A DNA stretch of 64,000 nt from Collybiopsis luxurians FD-317 M1. Lineage: Eukaryota; Basidiomycota; Agaricomycetes; Agaricales; Omphalotaceae. The position numbers and the translations under genes were made by a program. The notes under the pieces were generated by a model, which saw only the letters and a program-made list of their open reading frames with translations, made no database searches and was not told the origin of the DNA. Location of the stretch: contig KN834847.1 in the NCBI GenBank assembly GCA_000827265.1, forward strand, positions 1 through 64,000, given 5' to 3'. Below, piece after piece: positions 1-12,120 of the stretch (position 1 is its first letter; each line of letters begins with the position of its first letter).

Positions 1-1251
1 GGGGGGGGCAGGTGTGGCCAGTGGTGGAACCGTCAACAAGGCTTTGTGAGTTCCACTGGACTCGTGCTTAGCGCAATGGTGCAGATTCCGCCATACTCCA
101 TCTTTGCAAACATTGTATTGAGCTTTTTTCGCTCCATTGAAAACATGTATGGTCCAAGCTGTGTCTGGAAGTAAGCGATGCAGCTCAGAAAGAGACCAGG
201 AAGGACGAACTTGTGGAATCTAAATCGGGCATCTTCCAGTGCCAGATCCCGAGGTTCAAATGATGGAATGGAAATTAAGTTAATAATATGTTAAGAACGG
301 TTCAAATTTCAATCGATGAAGAATTTGGAAATTTATAATTGGAGTTCATGCTAATAGGAGCTTTAAGTTACAAGTAAAACAGGCGCTTTGGACAATCGGG
401 TGTCTTGCCAATGGAATCCGAGATAAAGGCGGCTTGATCGCCAGGATCAGTCCCATGAATTTAAAAACAATTGTAACGAAGGGCTACCTGTGTACTTAGG
501 AGCGTTTGTTCAGTACCTCGAGACGCATTGAGGATTTGACACTAAATCATGGACATCTCAGCCCGCTGCTGATGCATCATAAAGCGGGCCTCAGTCAACT
601 TCTAAAATCCATCTGTCTTTCATAAATCAATTTGTTCATCTCTGAGATATCGATTGCCACATTCGTTGTTGAACTAACTTTCCATCGTGAGTGTCTGTAC
701 CAGGGGGCAAGGTTTGACAGCTTACAACGAGCAGTGTTTAATCCAGCCAGTAGTCAATGTTGTGTTGTGCCGCCGGAGCAGGACTCATTTGATCTCCGAA
801 ATTCGCGGTGGCGCGCTTCCGTCCGATATGGCTAGTGTGTAGCTGTACAATCAAGCGACGCTATTCAGAAAATCCAAGCCGCCCCGAACTTCTCTCGGGC
901 TTCCCAGACTGGTTTCGGAAGCTCCACTGACCCAATAGACCCTTTGCTGAGCTTGCCTACCTGTGGTGTTGCAACTTTTCCGACTGCATAGAGCACGACG
1001 GATCTTGGTTCTGGACCGAATTGCATCTCACTACAAAACCAGATTCTTATGGGGCAACTGTAGCAGCGGCAACGCCGGAAGACCAACACTTGAAAGAAAG
1101 AGGCAGTTCCGCGTTCTTCGAACCTAACCTACTCCAAACTCCATGACTGAATGACTATGTACACGCCTTCAGTCTACATATTGTCAACTTCACCATTACT
1201 CCACACTTGCTGTAACAAGCACATTCTTGCATTTGAGGTTGATGTTCCTGC
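1..1251. other. Region upstream of the GH43 gene, no recognised gene
   Basis: Nothing here resembles a protein family I know. The best short frame is 865..1089 on the minus strand (74 aa), with no recognisable motif, and it may be chance. The window opens with a run of eight G. A decayed gene or an exon of something starting outside the window cannot be excluded. Confidence 0.4.
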
Positions 1252-1259
1252 TATATAAG
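1252..1259 (+). promoter_or_regulatory. TATA box of the GH43 gene
   Basis: The sequence tatataag lies 39 bases before the chosen ATG at 1298. It is the only good TATA motif close upstream, and it supports that start codon. Confidence 0.5.
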
Positions 1260-1297
1260 GCGCCAGGGGCTTCGTTGTCCTCTCCTTGTCATTTTTC

Positions 1298-2736
1298 ATG
1301 AAGTTTATCACTCCAGCTCTACAATTTTCTGCACTAAGTGTCCTTTCTACCACTATTGCAGCCACTCCCAATCCTATTGCAGGCAGCAGTGAGTGTATGA
1401 CCCTGGTACCTCAGCGGTTTCTGAAATTGGGCCACTAGATAATCTCACTGTGCGAGATCCTGCGATTTGGTATAACCCGGAGCTCCAGGTACATTCTATC
1501 CACTCTTTACAAGCACATATACTGATTCAACAATGGGGTAGAAATACATTGTCTTATCCACTAGTGATAAGATCAACATCTCTACAAGCATATCTTTGAC
1601 AGGATCCGCCGTTTCCTCTTTAAATCTATCTTTCCTCAGGATGTTGATGAAAGGTTCATCAACTTAGCCCTTGGACGACAATTGGGCCAGCTCTACCCAA
1701 TAGTTCCAAAATCAACATAACTGGACACTTGGAGGCTCCAGATGTCAAATTCGTCAATGGACTCTACACCATGTACTATTCAGTCTCCACAGCGGGTAGT
1801 CAGAAATCAGCTATTGGCGTCGCAACCAGTCCGACCATGAGCTCTGGAAACTGGACAGATCTAGGAGAGGTTATTAGTTCGGCCCCAGGTTACCATTTCA
1901 ATGCCAGCGAGTACTCTATATTGCTTCTATCATCAGCTGTGAGCTTGACTCGTTTCGATGCAGTTGGTCCAGATCTCTTCAACGACAATGGGTCTCTGCG
2001 ACTATCGTTTGGTTCTTGTTGGGATGGCATGTATCAAATCGGAATAGGGCCTGGTCTTAAAAACCATACCTCTGTATGCATATGCAATTGCTAAAGTTTT
2101 GATTCCTGCTCACTTTAGCTTGTCATTTGGTCACCTAGCTTCCGGGAACCAAAATTGCTGGTCACCGCAATCGGTCTGCTGAGGGACCCGTAGTATACAA
2201 ACCTTCCGATCAGCCATATTACTATTGCTTCTTTACAGACGGGAAAACGCCTCTCATTGGGGTACGTATTCTACCTGGTCAACCTGCAATATGTATTGAT
2301 TCCACTTCTGGCATATGCAAAGGAACCGCGCCCTCCCGTTGACGAAGTGTACAAAATCATCATGGGACATGGGAAAGATGTACAAGGACCTTTCTACGAT
2401 AAATTGGGGAATGATCTCACTAAAAATACCACCGTCGGTACTATTCTTCTCGCATCGCACGGTGATGTTTTTGCACCAGGAGGTCTGTCAAAAACGTTTA
2501 GACTATCAATAGTCTGCTCATTTTCGGATCATAAAACACAGCTCCAAGTATCATTTCCGACCCCAATAGTGGACGAGATGTAATGGCGTACCGTTTTATT
2601 AACAAGAGCGACCCGCCCCATGGACCATCGTATCTAGGTACGTATATGCTCTTCCAAAGACGCCTTTGACTGAAGCCTTTGTGCAGGCATCAATTACCTT
2701 GATTTCTCATCGGGATGGCCTGTCGTAGTCGACTGA
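1298..2736 (+). CDS. Secreted GH43-family arabinanase-like glycoside hydrolase (spliced)
   Basis: Probable secreted enzyme cutting alpha-1,5-arabinan in plant cell-wall pectin. The ATG at 1298 starts a signal peptide (MKFITPALQFSALSVLSTT, then Ala-rich). Family blocks follow in order: VRDPAIWY (catalytic-base Asp block) near 1455, KYIVLSTSDKINIS near 1540, PWTTIGPALPNSS near 1670, LEAPDVKFVNGLYTMYYSVS from 1728, GSCWDGMYQIGIG near 2030, SAEGPVVY (catalytic-acid Glu block) near 2180, ILLASHGDVFAPGG near 2440 and INYLDFSSGWPVVVD before the TGA at 2736. The family is known; joining the blocks needs about seven introns. Two oddities: the join after the signal peptide is in frame only with a 26-nt intron, and the block expected to read DPNLF reads GPDLF, so the pKa-setting Asp may be lost. 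It may therefore be an inactive or decaying copy. Product class is well supported, exact exon borders are not. Confidence 0.75.
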
Positions 2737-3882
2737 GACAGGGTAGAACAGAATGTTGACATTTCTCACTGAATCAGACTAAATGTATAAGAAGTACCTT
2801 GTTCTTTCTCAGAATGATTACTGGACAGAACCGTTCTGTTAAGATCCAGTAATAGCAATGGCTGCACGGGATTTTTCAATAAGTCTGCCATATTCTAAAT
2901 ACAGGTCAGACCAGGTGCTTGTTCACAGCTCGAATTAGGCGTCATAGCGGTGCAGCAACTGAAAGTAGATCTTCAGCGTCAACTTGGGCCTGTCATGAAC
3001 TGAGCTTCAAAGCAAGCTATACTTCATCTTCATGCTACATGAGGTCTTCCATTTAAGAATTAGCTGGAATCATGATTAACGGGTCCTAGTGGATCGGGGA
3101 TGCGGAATAGAATGACTACCTCATGCATTCCGACGTCGCAAATGACCAGACACCTAATGATTTCGATAGCCGAGCTTCATAGTTCTTTTTGGGCGGTACT
3201 GGCTGAAGTCTGGATTGAAGTCATCCAATCACAATGCCTTGACCAAACACTACCGAGTCATTCAGTGTAAATGCTGAGTTTCAGGGACAAAAAAGAAAAG
3301 TATCAATAATGCCTCTAGAGCATGAGGGACATTGAACGCATGATGAATGAAGCGCGTCATCATGCTGCATCAAAAGTTCAGGATCCATCATTCGCATTTT
3401 AGTCTGTTCATCTGCGAGCGGTGACGCACGACTCGTACCCAGTCACAGAATGTAGGTACTGACTGAACTTTTATTTTACCTACATGATTCTAAGTATTGA
3501 ACGGCGTACTACGCCAGAATGCGGTGAATACTCTATAATCGCTCATTCACGACAGCAGTTATCCAAAGAAAATGATCAAGATATAATATCAAGTGTCCTT
3601 GCCGGTGGAGAAGCGTGCTGACTGCTTCCTTCAACAGTCGTTTGTGCTGTGCTTAATCCATGCACCTAGTTCAACTCCAAAGTTGATTGTTCCCGTCGAT
3701 GTGATGTTGATATCGGAATGAATCATAGCACCGACAGGGACCCCATCGACCTCTGACATCCACTATGTCGAGCTTTCAAAGGTGGGTGAATATAAGAGCA
3801 CGGATCTGCGAACCAATTTCTTCGGCTTGACCCCTCCCATTGTCCTCTTTTTCTTCATCAGGTGCTATTCACTGCCTTCAAT
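2737..3882. other. Intergenic region
   Basis: No open frame of protein character on either strand. A weak TATA-like motif (tataag) near 3790 precedes the next gene by about 90 bases and may belong to its promoter. Confidence 0.4.
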
Positions 3883-5261
3883 ATGACTTCCATTGCACTT
3901 GATTTTGATGACCTCCTCGGGCAAGTGACATTGGCTTCTCGCCGCATCATTCTTGGGGCTCGCAGCTAATCTTGGTCTTCTCAAAAGTACCCTATTGCTC
4001 GGTACCTGGGCGAGCTCGATGTTGTATGCGGTAATCTTGAAAGAAACTTGGTCCTATTTCAACAACTTTTCTCGAGACGGTTTCGGTCTGAAGCTCCTTG
4101 TTGCGGTTACTGTGTTATGCGACACCGTCGCCCTTGCTGGCAGTTATGCAACCGTATACTTGGTATAAATGGTTTTCCAAAGTCTTCTTTGGCTTCCCTC
4201 ACGGTTCACTCTTAGTATACCATTTCTCATTGGGGCGACTTGAGCTACCTCACGAAACAATATTGGCCAGTCGTTTTATTTGCCGCATCGACTGGGGTGT
4301 CATCGGCCCTCGTTCAAGGCTTCCTCATAGTTAGATATTATTCCTTGAGTCATGACTGGCTCTGCACAATTGTTGTTCTTGTACTCATTGGTTTTGCGGT
4401 TAGTCAAGCTTTCAATTTTTTAATTCTTGCTGTTGAATACTCTTCCTACAGCTTGCTACCTGTGAAGCATCTGCAGTTATTTTTGCACTCTTCCCTGACT
4501 ACACCGAGCGTTATAAGTCAAGGGTAACTGTTATTGCTTGGTTGTCATCGTCCACTGCTACAGGTAATTTCGTCCCCTTTATATTGATCCTGACTTGAGT
4601 TTTATGCTGTAATAGATATTATCATCTCGCTCGCTCTCATTTGGCAGCTGTATAACATGAAGACCTCGTTCTCGGGAACTAAAAGGTGCATTTCATCATC
4701 TCTCTATGTCTCGGTAGAATTTACACGTCTTTCAATAGTTTGATCAGACGATTGATTACTCAAACTATCCAGACGGGATCTGCTTCCTCTATCGTTGCGG
4801 TCTGCACCCTTATCGCTTTTTTGAAGAACGAAAATAGTAACGGTAAGTCTGAGTCACTAGTGTTCTCGTTCAAACAATGATATTGTCTCCTATTCGCATT
4901 CTCTCAGTGGAGGCTATGTTGGCTTTCGTACTTGGGAAGGTCTACGTTATTACCTTGCTCGCCAATATCAACATGAGAAAACAAGCTCCAAGTAAAGACG
5001 TCAATTTTACCAACGAGCACTTAATGAGAAAAACTGCCCCAATGAAATCCAGCATTTCTGCGGACTCGATCCGTCAGCTTTGTTCTTTTAAATTAGGAAT
5101 CTTCTCATACTGACAGATTTCTTTTGTTATTTATTTCAGAGATACATCGTACTGTCGTTCGCATGAGCGACCAGTTCGACGTTGATTCCAGTCCCGCCAG
5201 TGTCACCAATGTTAATTCCAAATCTATCAAAGGCAGTGATTACATTTCAGCTGATGTTTAG
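3883..5261 (+). CDS. Multi-span membrane protein, DUF6534-type
   Basis: An integral membrane protein of a large Agaricomycete family of unknown function (named here from its overall pattern). Hydrophobic spans can be read in order: LLLGTWASSMLYAV near 3990, GLKLLVAVTVLCDTVALAGS near 4090, YWPVVLFAASTGVSSALVQG near 4270, WLCTIVVLVLIGFAVSQ near 4360, a span around DIIISLALIWQLYNM near 4620, and TGSASSIVAVCTLIAFL near 4780. A last span around VEAMLAFVLGKVYVITLLAN near 4920 is followed by a hydrophilic cytosol-like tail ending SDYISADV and TAG at 5259-5261. The charged NFSRDGFGLKL stretch between early spans is typical of the family. At least four short introns are needed. The ATG at 3883 is the likely start but its join to the first span is unresolved. 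No enzymatic motif is visible. Confidence 0.7.
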
Positions 5262-6021
5262 ATTCTATCATCGATCCAGTTCAACTTAGTGTGATTAACC
5301 ACTTTGCATTTGTCTTTACTCTGGCGGGGTGTTTGATATCTCGCTTTAATTTTAGTATATGCAGTAAGTTACTTATTCTGGACATTTTCGGCGCGTTTTG
5401 GAACACCTTTTACACATTCACTTGGACTTATTTTGGACTTTATTGATGTAGCTAATGTAAATTGATTGTAAGATTCAACTTTATGTTAATGTATATACCT
5501 TCGTCAAAAGCAAGTTTGCATAAGCATCGCAGCCAGAGTCTGGTTAGTTCAGGGTGCCCGTGTACCAAGAACTGCGAATATTCTGGTGATTTTTTTTTAC
5601 GAAAATTAATCGAGATTCGACGCTTCTGCAAAACGATCTCATAAGCATCGTGCTCTGTGCCATCTTTGCTTCGTTTCTTGATCAAAGAGATGCCAAAGGT
5701 AATAATGATCAGCGATAGTTGCTGCTCTCTTCGGCTCCAGCTATTAACGTTAGGGCAGCTTATGTTTCTCAATAAGTATGTAGGTAAGGCTTCGCTTGAA
5801 TGCCTACTTTTGTGGCATAACGTACATATGCATAGTATGCTCAGGCTGTTCCGATCCCTAGGCCTATTGTAACTGATAAGCATCATATATAAAGATGCAC
5901 AGCTTTTTTTGATAAGCTTGTCAATGTCAGTGTCATCCGATACATTGTCGTTCTCTGGCGTTTTGTTTCGTCCTTTCTTTTCTCTCTTCCCTCACTTCCT
6001 GCTTAATCCTTGGTGACCGAG
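5262..6021. other. Intergenic region
   Basis: AT-rich spacer between two membrane-protein genes. Short frames exist on both strands, including one of 144 codons on the minus strand (5452..5886), but none shows family motifs. Confidence 0.4.
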
Positions 6022-7658
6022 ATGTTCATCCGTCGTGTGTCCTTGTTCGAAACCCCAGGCATCGTCAGGCTCAATGCTGATCCTACTTCCTCGTCAGCCC
6101 CAAGCTCCTGTAAGGACATAGATAACTGTCGCACTTTACTTCAAATCGTCTGGAGCTGCGTGAGTGTGCTCATCGCTTGCACTTGGGTCTCGGTCCATCC
6201 AAACGTTCCCGGACCCGATGAAGGCTCTTGGAAAATATTCCAACGTAAAATAGGTCTGATGCTTATCGCTCTTATCGCACCAGAGCTTCTGGTATTGTGG
6301 GCAGCTCGACAATGGTTTGCCGCTCGGAAACTCTCAAAACGTACGCATGTTTATTCCGCAAATGTTTGCGACTTTATGACTCACAACTTTTTAACCTAGG
6401 CTATGAGGACCAAGGATGGACTATGTCTCATGCCTTTTTTGCCCTTATGGGAGGTTTTGCTCTTTACGAGGGAAGACAATTTCTCTCCGTTTTACGATTT
6501 ATTCCTTCAAGTTCGTCGGATAGAAGGCGTATTCTGGAAAACTTTGGGGAGTCGGGGCGCTACCCTCTTAATCCTGTATCAACCCACGATGATGACGCCC
6601 ATGTCCCGCTCTCTACAGGCTCTCTGGCCGACGACCTTCCAAAACAATCCACCGATAACCTCGAGGATCATCTCGCACCTGCTTCCAAGGATGCAGTTGA
6701 TGATCACTCATTTGTCGCCCACTACAAATTTATAGGTAGAGTGTCAGAGCGTGAAGTTAAGGATCGGAGTCGCAGTGATGGTTTTGCAAAGCTCGTCGCA
6801 CTTGGTCAGACGAGTTGGTTCGTTGTCCAACTATTTGCTAGATGGGCCGAGGACTTGCCCGTCACAGAGCTCGAGGTTATGACCCTTGCGTTTGCGGCAA
6901 TGAATGTTCTGATGTATTTCTTCTGGTGGGACAAGCCCCAGGGAGTTGGATGTCATATTCGTGTCCAGAGGGGAAACAGAAATGAAGATGACATACACCC
7001 ACCAGCTGCACCCATCAAGCAGAATAAAGGATGGCTAATTTCTTCATGGAACTGGCTTCAAGAAAATATCAATCACTTACTCCACAAAATCGATGAGTGG
7101 TGTTTAGACCACTTTAGTGAAAGCTTTACCGATGCCAATATTTTTGTCAAAATTGTCCTGGTAACAATCTGGATTATATTTTCGCCTTTTTTTGCTGTTA
7201 CCAACGCAATCCTCATTGAAAGCGATGCTGAGGACCTGATCCGGGCCCTTCCGTCCGACAAAGTGTCGTCTTTTGAACGACCCGCCGGCTTGGAACCCAA
7301 GAATGCCATAGATAAATTTATCGCCTATGGTGCGGCAGTGATGTTTGGTGCCATTCATTGTGCTGCCTGGACATCTAAGTTCCCCAGCACTGCTGAAGAG
7401 ATGCTGTGGAAAGTCTGCACATTGCTTGTAACAAGCGCACCGATATATCTGGCCTTTTGTAATATGATTACTCACTGGTCATATAACGTTGCAGACTCAT
7501 GGTGGGGCAACATCCTTATCTTGGCCTATATAGCTGCTGTTCTCTTTTACATTTTTGCTCGCCTTTCGCTTCTAGTTCAGCCCTTTCTGGCACTGAGAGA
7601 TCTACCTCCTGATGCATTTAAAGCTGTTCAATGGACAACATTTATGCCACACATTTAG
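6022..7658 (+). CDS. Multi-span membrane protein of an Agaricomycete-specific family (525 aa)
   Basis: Uncharacterised membrane protein. Two exons, 6022..6340 and 6400..7658, are separated by a canonical intron (gtacgc...cctag) and give an uninterrupted 525-residue product. Early part: a membrane segment around IVWSCVSVLIACTWVSVHPN, then PELLVLWAARQWFAARK, then DQGWTMSHAFFALMGGF, a signature I recall from many basidiomycete proteins. A low-complexity Asp/Ser-rich linker is followed by VKDRSRSDGFAKLVALGQTS, LARWAEDL-like and ELEVMTLAFAAMNVLMYFFW blocks. The C-terminal half has at least four more hydrophobic spans (IVLVTIWIIFSPFFAVTNAI, the region around AAVMFGAIHCAAW, LLVTSAPIYLAFCN, ILILAYIAAVLFYIFARL). 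An in-frame codon before 6022 is not ATG, so 6022 was chosen. No catalytic motif or regulator can be named. Confidence 0.8.
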
Positions 7659-8727
7659 GAAATTTGTATCAATATATGTTTGTTTTCTTTACTCTTTCTT
7701 TGTCAATACTTGATTGCTTAACAGAGTAATTACATGTGCTTAAACCCTTGGCTGAAATCTCAGCTTAAAACTATGCGCCACTCTTCCAGATAGTATACTC
7801 GACCAAATTCCTTATCCTCGTTGCCACAATGTGGTCGTGCCGACCAACCTGCTCATAGAACCCAGCTGATGGCGGTAGTCCTTTCGCCGGTTCTTCTTGA
7901 CGGTTCGGATCTGTCAAAGATTCGACGCGCTTCATCGAGTTCCACGCGGGTGGAGTTCTAGTAACAATTTCTTGACCCTTTCATTCAAATTCCGTGAATA
8001 AGTATGATTTTACAGAGGAAGAAGAGGGTAGTACGGGGTCATGTTGGATGTAGGATGTGAAGGAGAAGGTAGGCGGAAGAGCCGGGGAAGGAAGAGTACG
8101 AAGAGGAAAGGAATAGAGTGGGGTTGTTAGGGAGGATTTGGAGTGGGGAAGAAGCTTCGGAGCCGATAAGGAGTTGATAAAAATTTAGTACTTACGAGTA
8201 GTACAAGGTACATACACCGGAAGAGAAGAATAGAGGAGGGACGATTTCTTGCCTACTAAAGTCTTATTCTGTGTAAGGAGATCCGACGCAGCCTCCAGTG
8301 TCTGATATTATGTTTAACTCTGCGACGACAGATTGATTTTCTACATACGAACTTCTTCTGTACCTTGCCCTTCGCCGCCTTCGGTTCCGAAAGACCGTCT
8401 ACGCGTGCCCTTACGTCTATCTCTCGACCGTGAACCCACAGGATCTTACAAGGTCAAGGCTTCTCTTCCACAACAAGTCTATCTCCTGTTTCACTAAAGC
8501 CTTCTTTTATACATGAGAGTTGCCAAACCCCATACTTATATGTACATGATACTGGGGCGACGAATAAGTGTGTTTTAAATGTAAGGAAAATTTCTAACCT
8601 TGGCCGATGGAGTTCGGTGGATGCCGAACTCTCAGCATGAAAACCCCCATCTAGACACAAAGGCTAAGGGAGATCTCGAATGTCCCGGCACTGCCCAATA
8701 CCTCAACTTTTGAAACGGACGCCGTTG
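7659..8727. other. Intergenic region with purine-rich stretch
   Basis: Between a plus-strand and a minus-strand gene that converge. About 8015..8170 is strikingly purine-rich on the plus strand (long runs of G and A with few pyrimidines). No coding frame of protein character was found. It probably holds the 3' ends of both neighbouring transcripts. Confidence 0.4.
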
Positions 8728-9846
8728 TTACCAATATTGCGGAGGGCCATACCCTCGACACAAGAAGTATCCTTCACTACTTTCTTGCCGGCTTGCCTTG
8801 GGTTTGATGAAAATCACATCTTGAAAGCGTGGCTCCAGGACGGTACGCCGGAACGCATCCATTGTAGGATGCGCGAAATGCTTCAAAACCAAAACTCCAC
8901 CTTTTGCTCTTCCAATATCCTCCGCCGACCTCAAATACTTCTCGACAAACTGAAATACAGCGTGAGCGACTTGCAGGTTGGCTTCAGAGTCGACGGCGGG
9001 GACACCGGTCATATTCGGTGCAATATCGGAGAGGACAATGTCGACTTTGGGAGGGTCTGGATTGGATAGACCGAGCTTGGGTGGAGAGGATCTGGAGTGC
9101 GAGAGCGAAGAAGAATGGGAGGGATTGTCGATGAGGGCGCGAATCATACCCTCCGTTTGCGGGTGTAGGAAATCAGCTTTGAGAATTGATACACCCGTTA
9201 CGGAATCCATAGATAGTCTATCCACAGCAATGATTTTAACTTTGGGTTTGGAACCGGATGAAGACTCGAGGAACAGACGCTCGAGGTCGGCGTCAATATT
9301 GAGAGGGTCATAGAATTCGAGAGGCGAGGATGATGCGGACCTCGAGATGGATTTAGGCTTGGATTTTCTTTTACGCGTCCGCCTACGGTCCTCGAACAAA
9401 TCCAAATCCGGCTCTTCCTCCTCTGACGCTTCTTCATCATTATCCCCCGCTGTTTCCTGTGCCTCCAATACCTTCGCCTGGCTCTGCTTTGGCTCATTAA
9501 TCAACTGGCTGACAACCTGACTCCAACCTCCCGGCGCGGCACCCAAGTCAACAATAGCGCGTACGTCGGGCTTCGTCAGAAATTCGTCGAACTTTTCGTG
9601 CATTTCAACAAGTTTGAATGCCGAGCGCGAGCGAAAGGCCGACAACGACGAAGCACTGATGCTAGAACCATCTTTACTGTATCCCAGGCTTCCCAAGACA
9701 CTGGTTTTAGAAGCAGAATTAACACCCTGAGACCGCTGTTTGACAAAAGGATCTTGAGATTGTCGTCGGAGCCATTCTGTGGAAGACTTTTTTGTCTTCG
9801 AGCCGTAGGAAGGTGATGATGGTCTGAATGCCAGACGCAAAGGCAT
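8728..9846 (-). CDS. MRM2: FtsJ/RrmJ-type 2'-O-ribose rRNA methyltransferase, mitochondrial MRM2-like
   Basis: Single-exon 372-residue protein expected to methylate a uridine ribose in the large mitochondrial rRNA using S-adenosylmethionine. Visible motifs: FRSRSAFKLVEM near residue 75 (first catalytic Lys), VDLGAAPGGWSQVV near residue 97 (SAM-binding loop), DIVLSDIAPNMTGV near residue 273 (catalytic Asp), GGVLVLKHF near residue 322 (second Lys) and KASRQESSEGYFLCRGY near the C-terminus (Glu). The K-D-K-E tetrad of the family is complete. The Arg/Ser-rich N-terminus fits a mitochondrial presequence. An acidic then basic low-complexity insert (EEASEEEEPDLDLFEDRRR) between the SAM loop and the next motif makes it somewhat longer than the yeast protein. 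The mitochondrial role is inferred from family and presequence. Confidence 0.92.
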   Translation of the reverse strand: MPLRLAFRPSSPSYGSKTKKSSTEWLRRQSQDPFVKQRSQGVNSASKTSVLGSLGYSKDGSSISASSLSAFRSRSAFKLVEMHEKFDEFLTKPDVRAIVDLGAAPGGWSQVVSQLINEPKQSQAKVLEAQETAGDNDEEASEEEEPDLDLFEDRRRTRKRKSKPKSISRSASSSPLEFYDPLNIDADLERLFLESSSGSKPKVKIIAVDRLSMDSVTGVSILKADFLHPQTEGMIRALIDNPSHSSSLSHSRSSPPKLGLSNPDPPKVDIVLSDIAPNMTGVPAVDSEANLQVAHAVFQFVEKYLRSAEDIGRAKGGVLVLKHFAHPTMDAFRRTVLEPRFQDVIFIKPKASRQESSEGYFLCRGYGPPQYW

Positions 9847-10041
9847 AGAAAGGATTTACCAGTCGCCGCGCAGAGGAACGCGTAATGGATTGTGAGAAAA
9901 TTGCTCCGTCGGCTCACGCGTGACCTTCCGGTGACCTTTGAATTGTCCTACTTTAGTTTCTTGGAGTTGTTTTGTTTCTGGAACGAAATCTCCCATTATA
10001 CACTACCAAGGTCAGCAAAATGTGTTAAGAATAGGCAGTAT

Positions 10042-10293
10042 CAGGCAGTAACTCAAACGACAATCACACCTTCAATTTCGAAATCATGACCGCTCAAGCG
10101 CTCATTGCTCAAAATTGAAGTCAAGAATCATTCGATACAGCCGGGTATCCAATTCTCTTCGATTTTATTTCTTATAAGAACAGGCAATAAATCAAACGAC
10201 AATCACGTGCTCGATTCAGAAATCGCGACTGCTCAAAATTGAAGCCAAAATTCGTTCTACACCGCCGGGTATTTAATTCTCTTTAATCTGACT
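10042..10293. repeat. Imperfect tandem duplication of about 149 bp
   Basis: The stretch beginning caggcagtaactcaaacgac at 10042 recurs, with substitutions and small deletions, from 10191. Shared blocks include aaacgacaatcac, gctcaaaattgaag and gccgggtat. It lies between the start of the FtsJ-like gene and the 3' end of the F-box gene, so it may overlap the promoter of the former. Confidence 0.7.
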
Positions 10294-10346
10294 TCATTGA
10301 ACAGAGCAGACATCCCACTGAACATCGCACGACGATAGCCTCAGTT

Positions 10347-11896
10347 CTACCACTGTCCCACATCCCACCAGAAGTTTCCATCTCCCTGGCGAAGCTTGCC
10401 TGTACTCGCCGTCAGCGGCAAATGCTTGTGAGTTAGTGAATCAGGCCAGTTGACGGTGACGGACTCTACAGGACCAGTAAGCTCGGGATCGCCGAAATCA
10501 AGGTACGAATGGAGACATTCATCCAGCCTCGCGCAGAGAGCCGACGTTATGGATGACCTGTTGAGCGAGTAATCTATATCCAGTTCGATGTGCAAATTTT
10601 GCACTCGCGGGCGCGCAGGGGCAGGCGTTAATCCGATAGAATCACTAACACCGTTGTAAAAACCGGGTCCGGGATATTCAGGACGTTTAATACCATCTTC
10701 GAGCAATTCGACCCGACTGAGCCCAAAGATCACTCTACACAGAGTTATAAGGCTGCTATAACGGGTGACAATGAGCTGCAAGGAGCTGAGAGATGGGAGG
10801 GGAAGACGACATTTGCGGTACGCCCACTTGTCGGGATGCGTGTCAGCTATCAGAATATAGGGTCAGTGCGCTATTGAAGACGAGCTAGAGACTGACCATC
10901 TTTATCGAAAACAGTTAGATGCCGAACATTGCAGAGATAAGAAGGCCGCCCGATGAAGAGAGGAAGCTGTGTGCTGTCTAGGGCAAGATACACGAGATTT
11001 GTGAACACAAGAAATCTGTTTTCAAACAGAATAACCTCCAAGTACCAATTTCGAGATACCTCTGACGAATCTCCAAGAAGCAATCGCGTCATCGCGACTT
11101 TTGTCTCTCCAGCCGCGGCTGAGTAAATTGAGTTACGGTATCGCAGCGTCAGGCGAAGACGCTCAAGAAGCTCTGGCGTACTCACAACCCCCATCATCTC
11201 TATGAAAGAAAGAAGGTTGAACCTGAACGTGATATTCCAGAGGCAAAGGGTTTCCAAAGACGACGTGAAACCCGCCAGACATTCAAACAAATCCAAGCCC
11301 TCGGACAATTGGGACTGCCAGGTCCCAATCCCGCTGGAGGGAAGATAAATGAATGCGTTCTTCAAGTAAATCCGTCGAACTCCAGCATTGAGTAAGAGCA
11401 TTTTACGGAACGCCTCCACGAGCTTGGACCCGTTCATTGGGGGACCCCCAGGCTCGAAATACGCGCCCCATTCGAAACACAAAAAGTCAATTCCAGTGTC
11501 GACCCGGAGAACAGGATCGCATGGACTGGCTGAATAGGGTGAGTTTAGCAAAGGCATAGCTACCTTCCTTCTCCCAACCGGTCCACCGAATCTCGACCCA
11601 GCAGAGCTTCGGATGGTGTCGATTACAAAGCCCTTGATACAGCGTTTAATCTCCGGGGTGTCGAAAAGATGCTTGAAGGACTTTTCCATCGCCTCTTTTT
11701 GTTTCTCGAAATCTGTCTGGTCTTTGCAATAGAAATAGAATCGCGGGATCCTCAAGCAACGAAACAGATGTTTCCGAGCCTGAGGTAGCCATGATTTGGC
11801 GACGAGAGATAGGTTTTTGAGAGCAGGGAATGAATCGGAAGATTGGTCGATAAAGAGGTCGAAGATTTCCTGGGGAAAGCATTCAGAGCTTTCCAT
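10347..11896 (-). CDS. F-box-like/leucine-rich protein (499 aa), copy 1
   Basis: Likely substrate-recognition subunit of an SCF ubiquitin ligase, by family resemblance. Exons 10897..11896 and 10347..10846 flank a 50-nt intron, and the joined frame is exact (1500 bases). The N-terminus FPQEIFDLFIDQSSDSF...LKNLSLVAKSWLPQAR is the fungal F-box-like pattern. The rest is Leu-rich with repeated short hydrophobic blocks, as in Agaricomycete F-box proteins. The C-terminus TASTGKLRQGDGNFWWD matches the paralog at 26513..28061, so the architecture is conserved over the full length. The partner Skp1 and any target are not visible from sequence. The annotated start fits the family pattern directly. Confidence 0.8.
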
Positions 11897-12120
11897 AGAT
11901 GAGCTAAAGCGTTAAGGGACGAGTTTTATGACCATGAACGAACTGGCACTGGGAAGTCGATGGTGGCTAAAGGAAAGATTTCGGGCACGCTAGTCCCATC
12001 AAATCTGGTCGCGTGCTTTGACTAAATCCGGGTTCTTACAAAGTTACATTGAGATGCATACCGGCTACAGCTGCGTCTTCATATCTTAGGCTATCTTTAC
12101 AAGTGTAGTCCCGTATTGAC

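Noticed and set aside
5452..5886. 144-codon minus-strand frame between membrane-protein genes
   Set aside because: AT-rich, with irregular composition, no motif, and overlapping open frames on the other strand.
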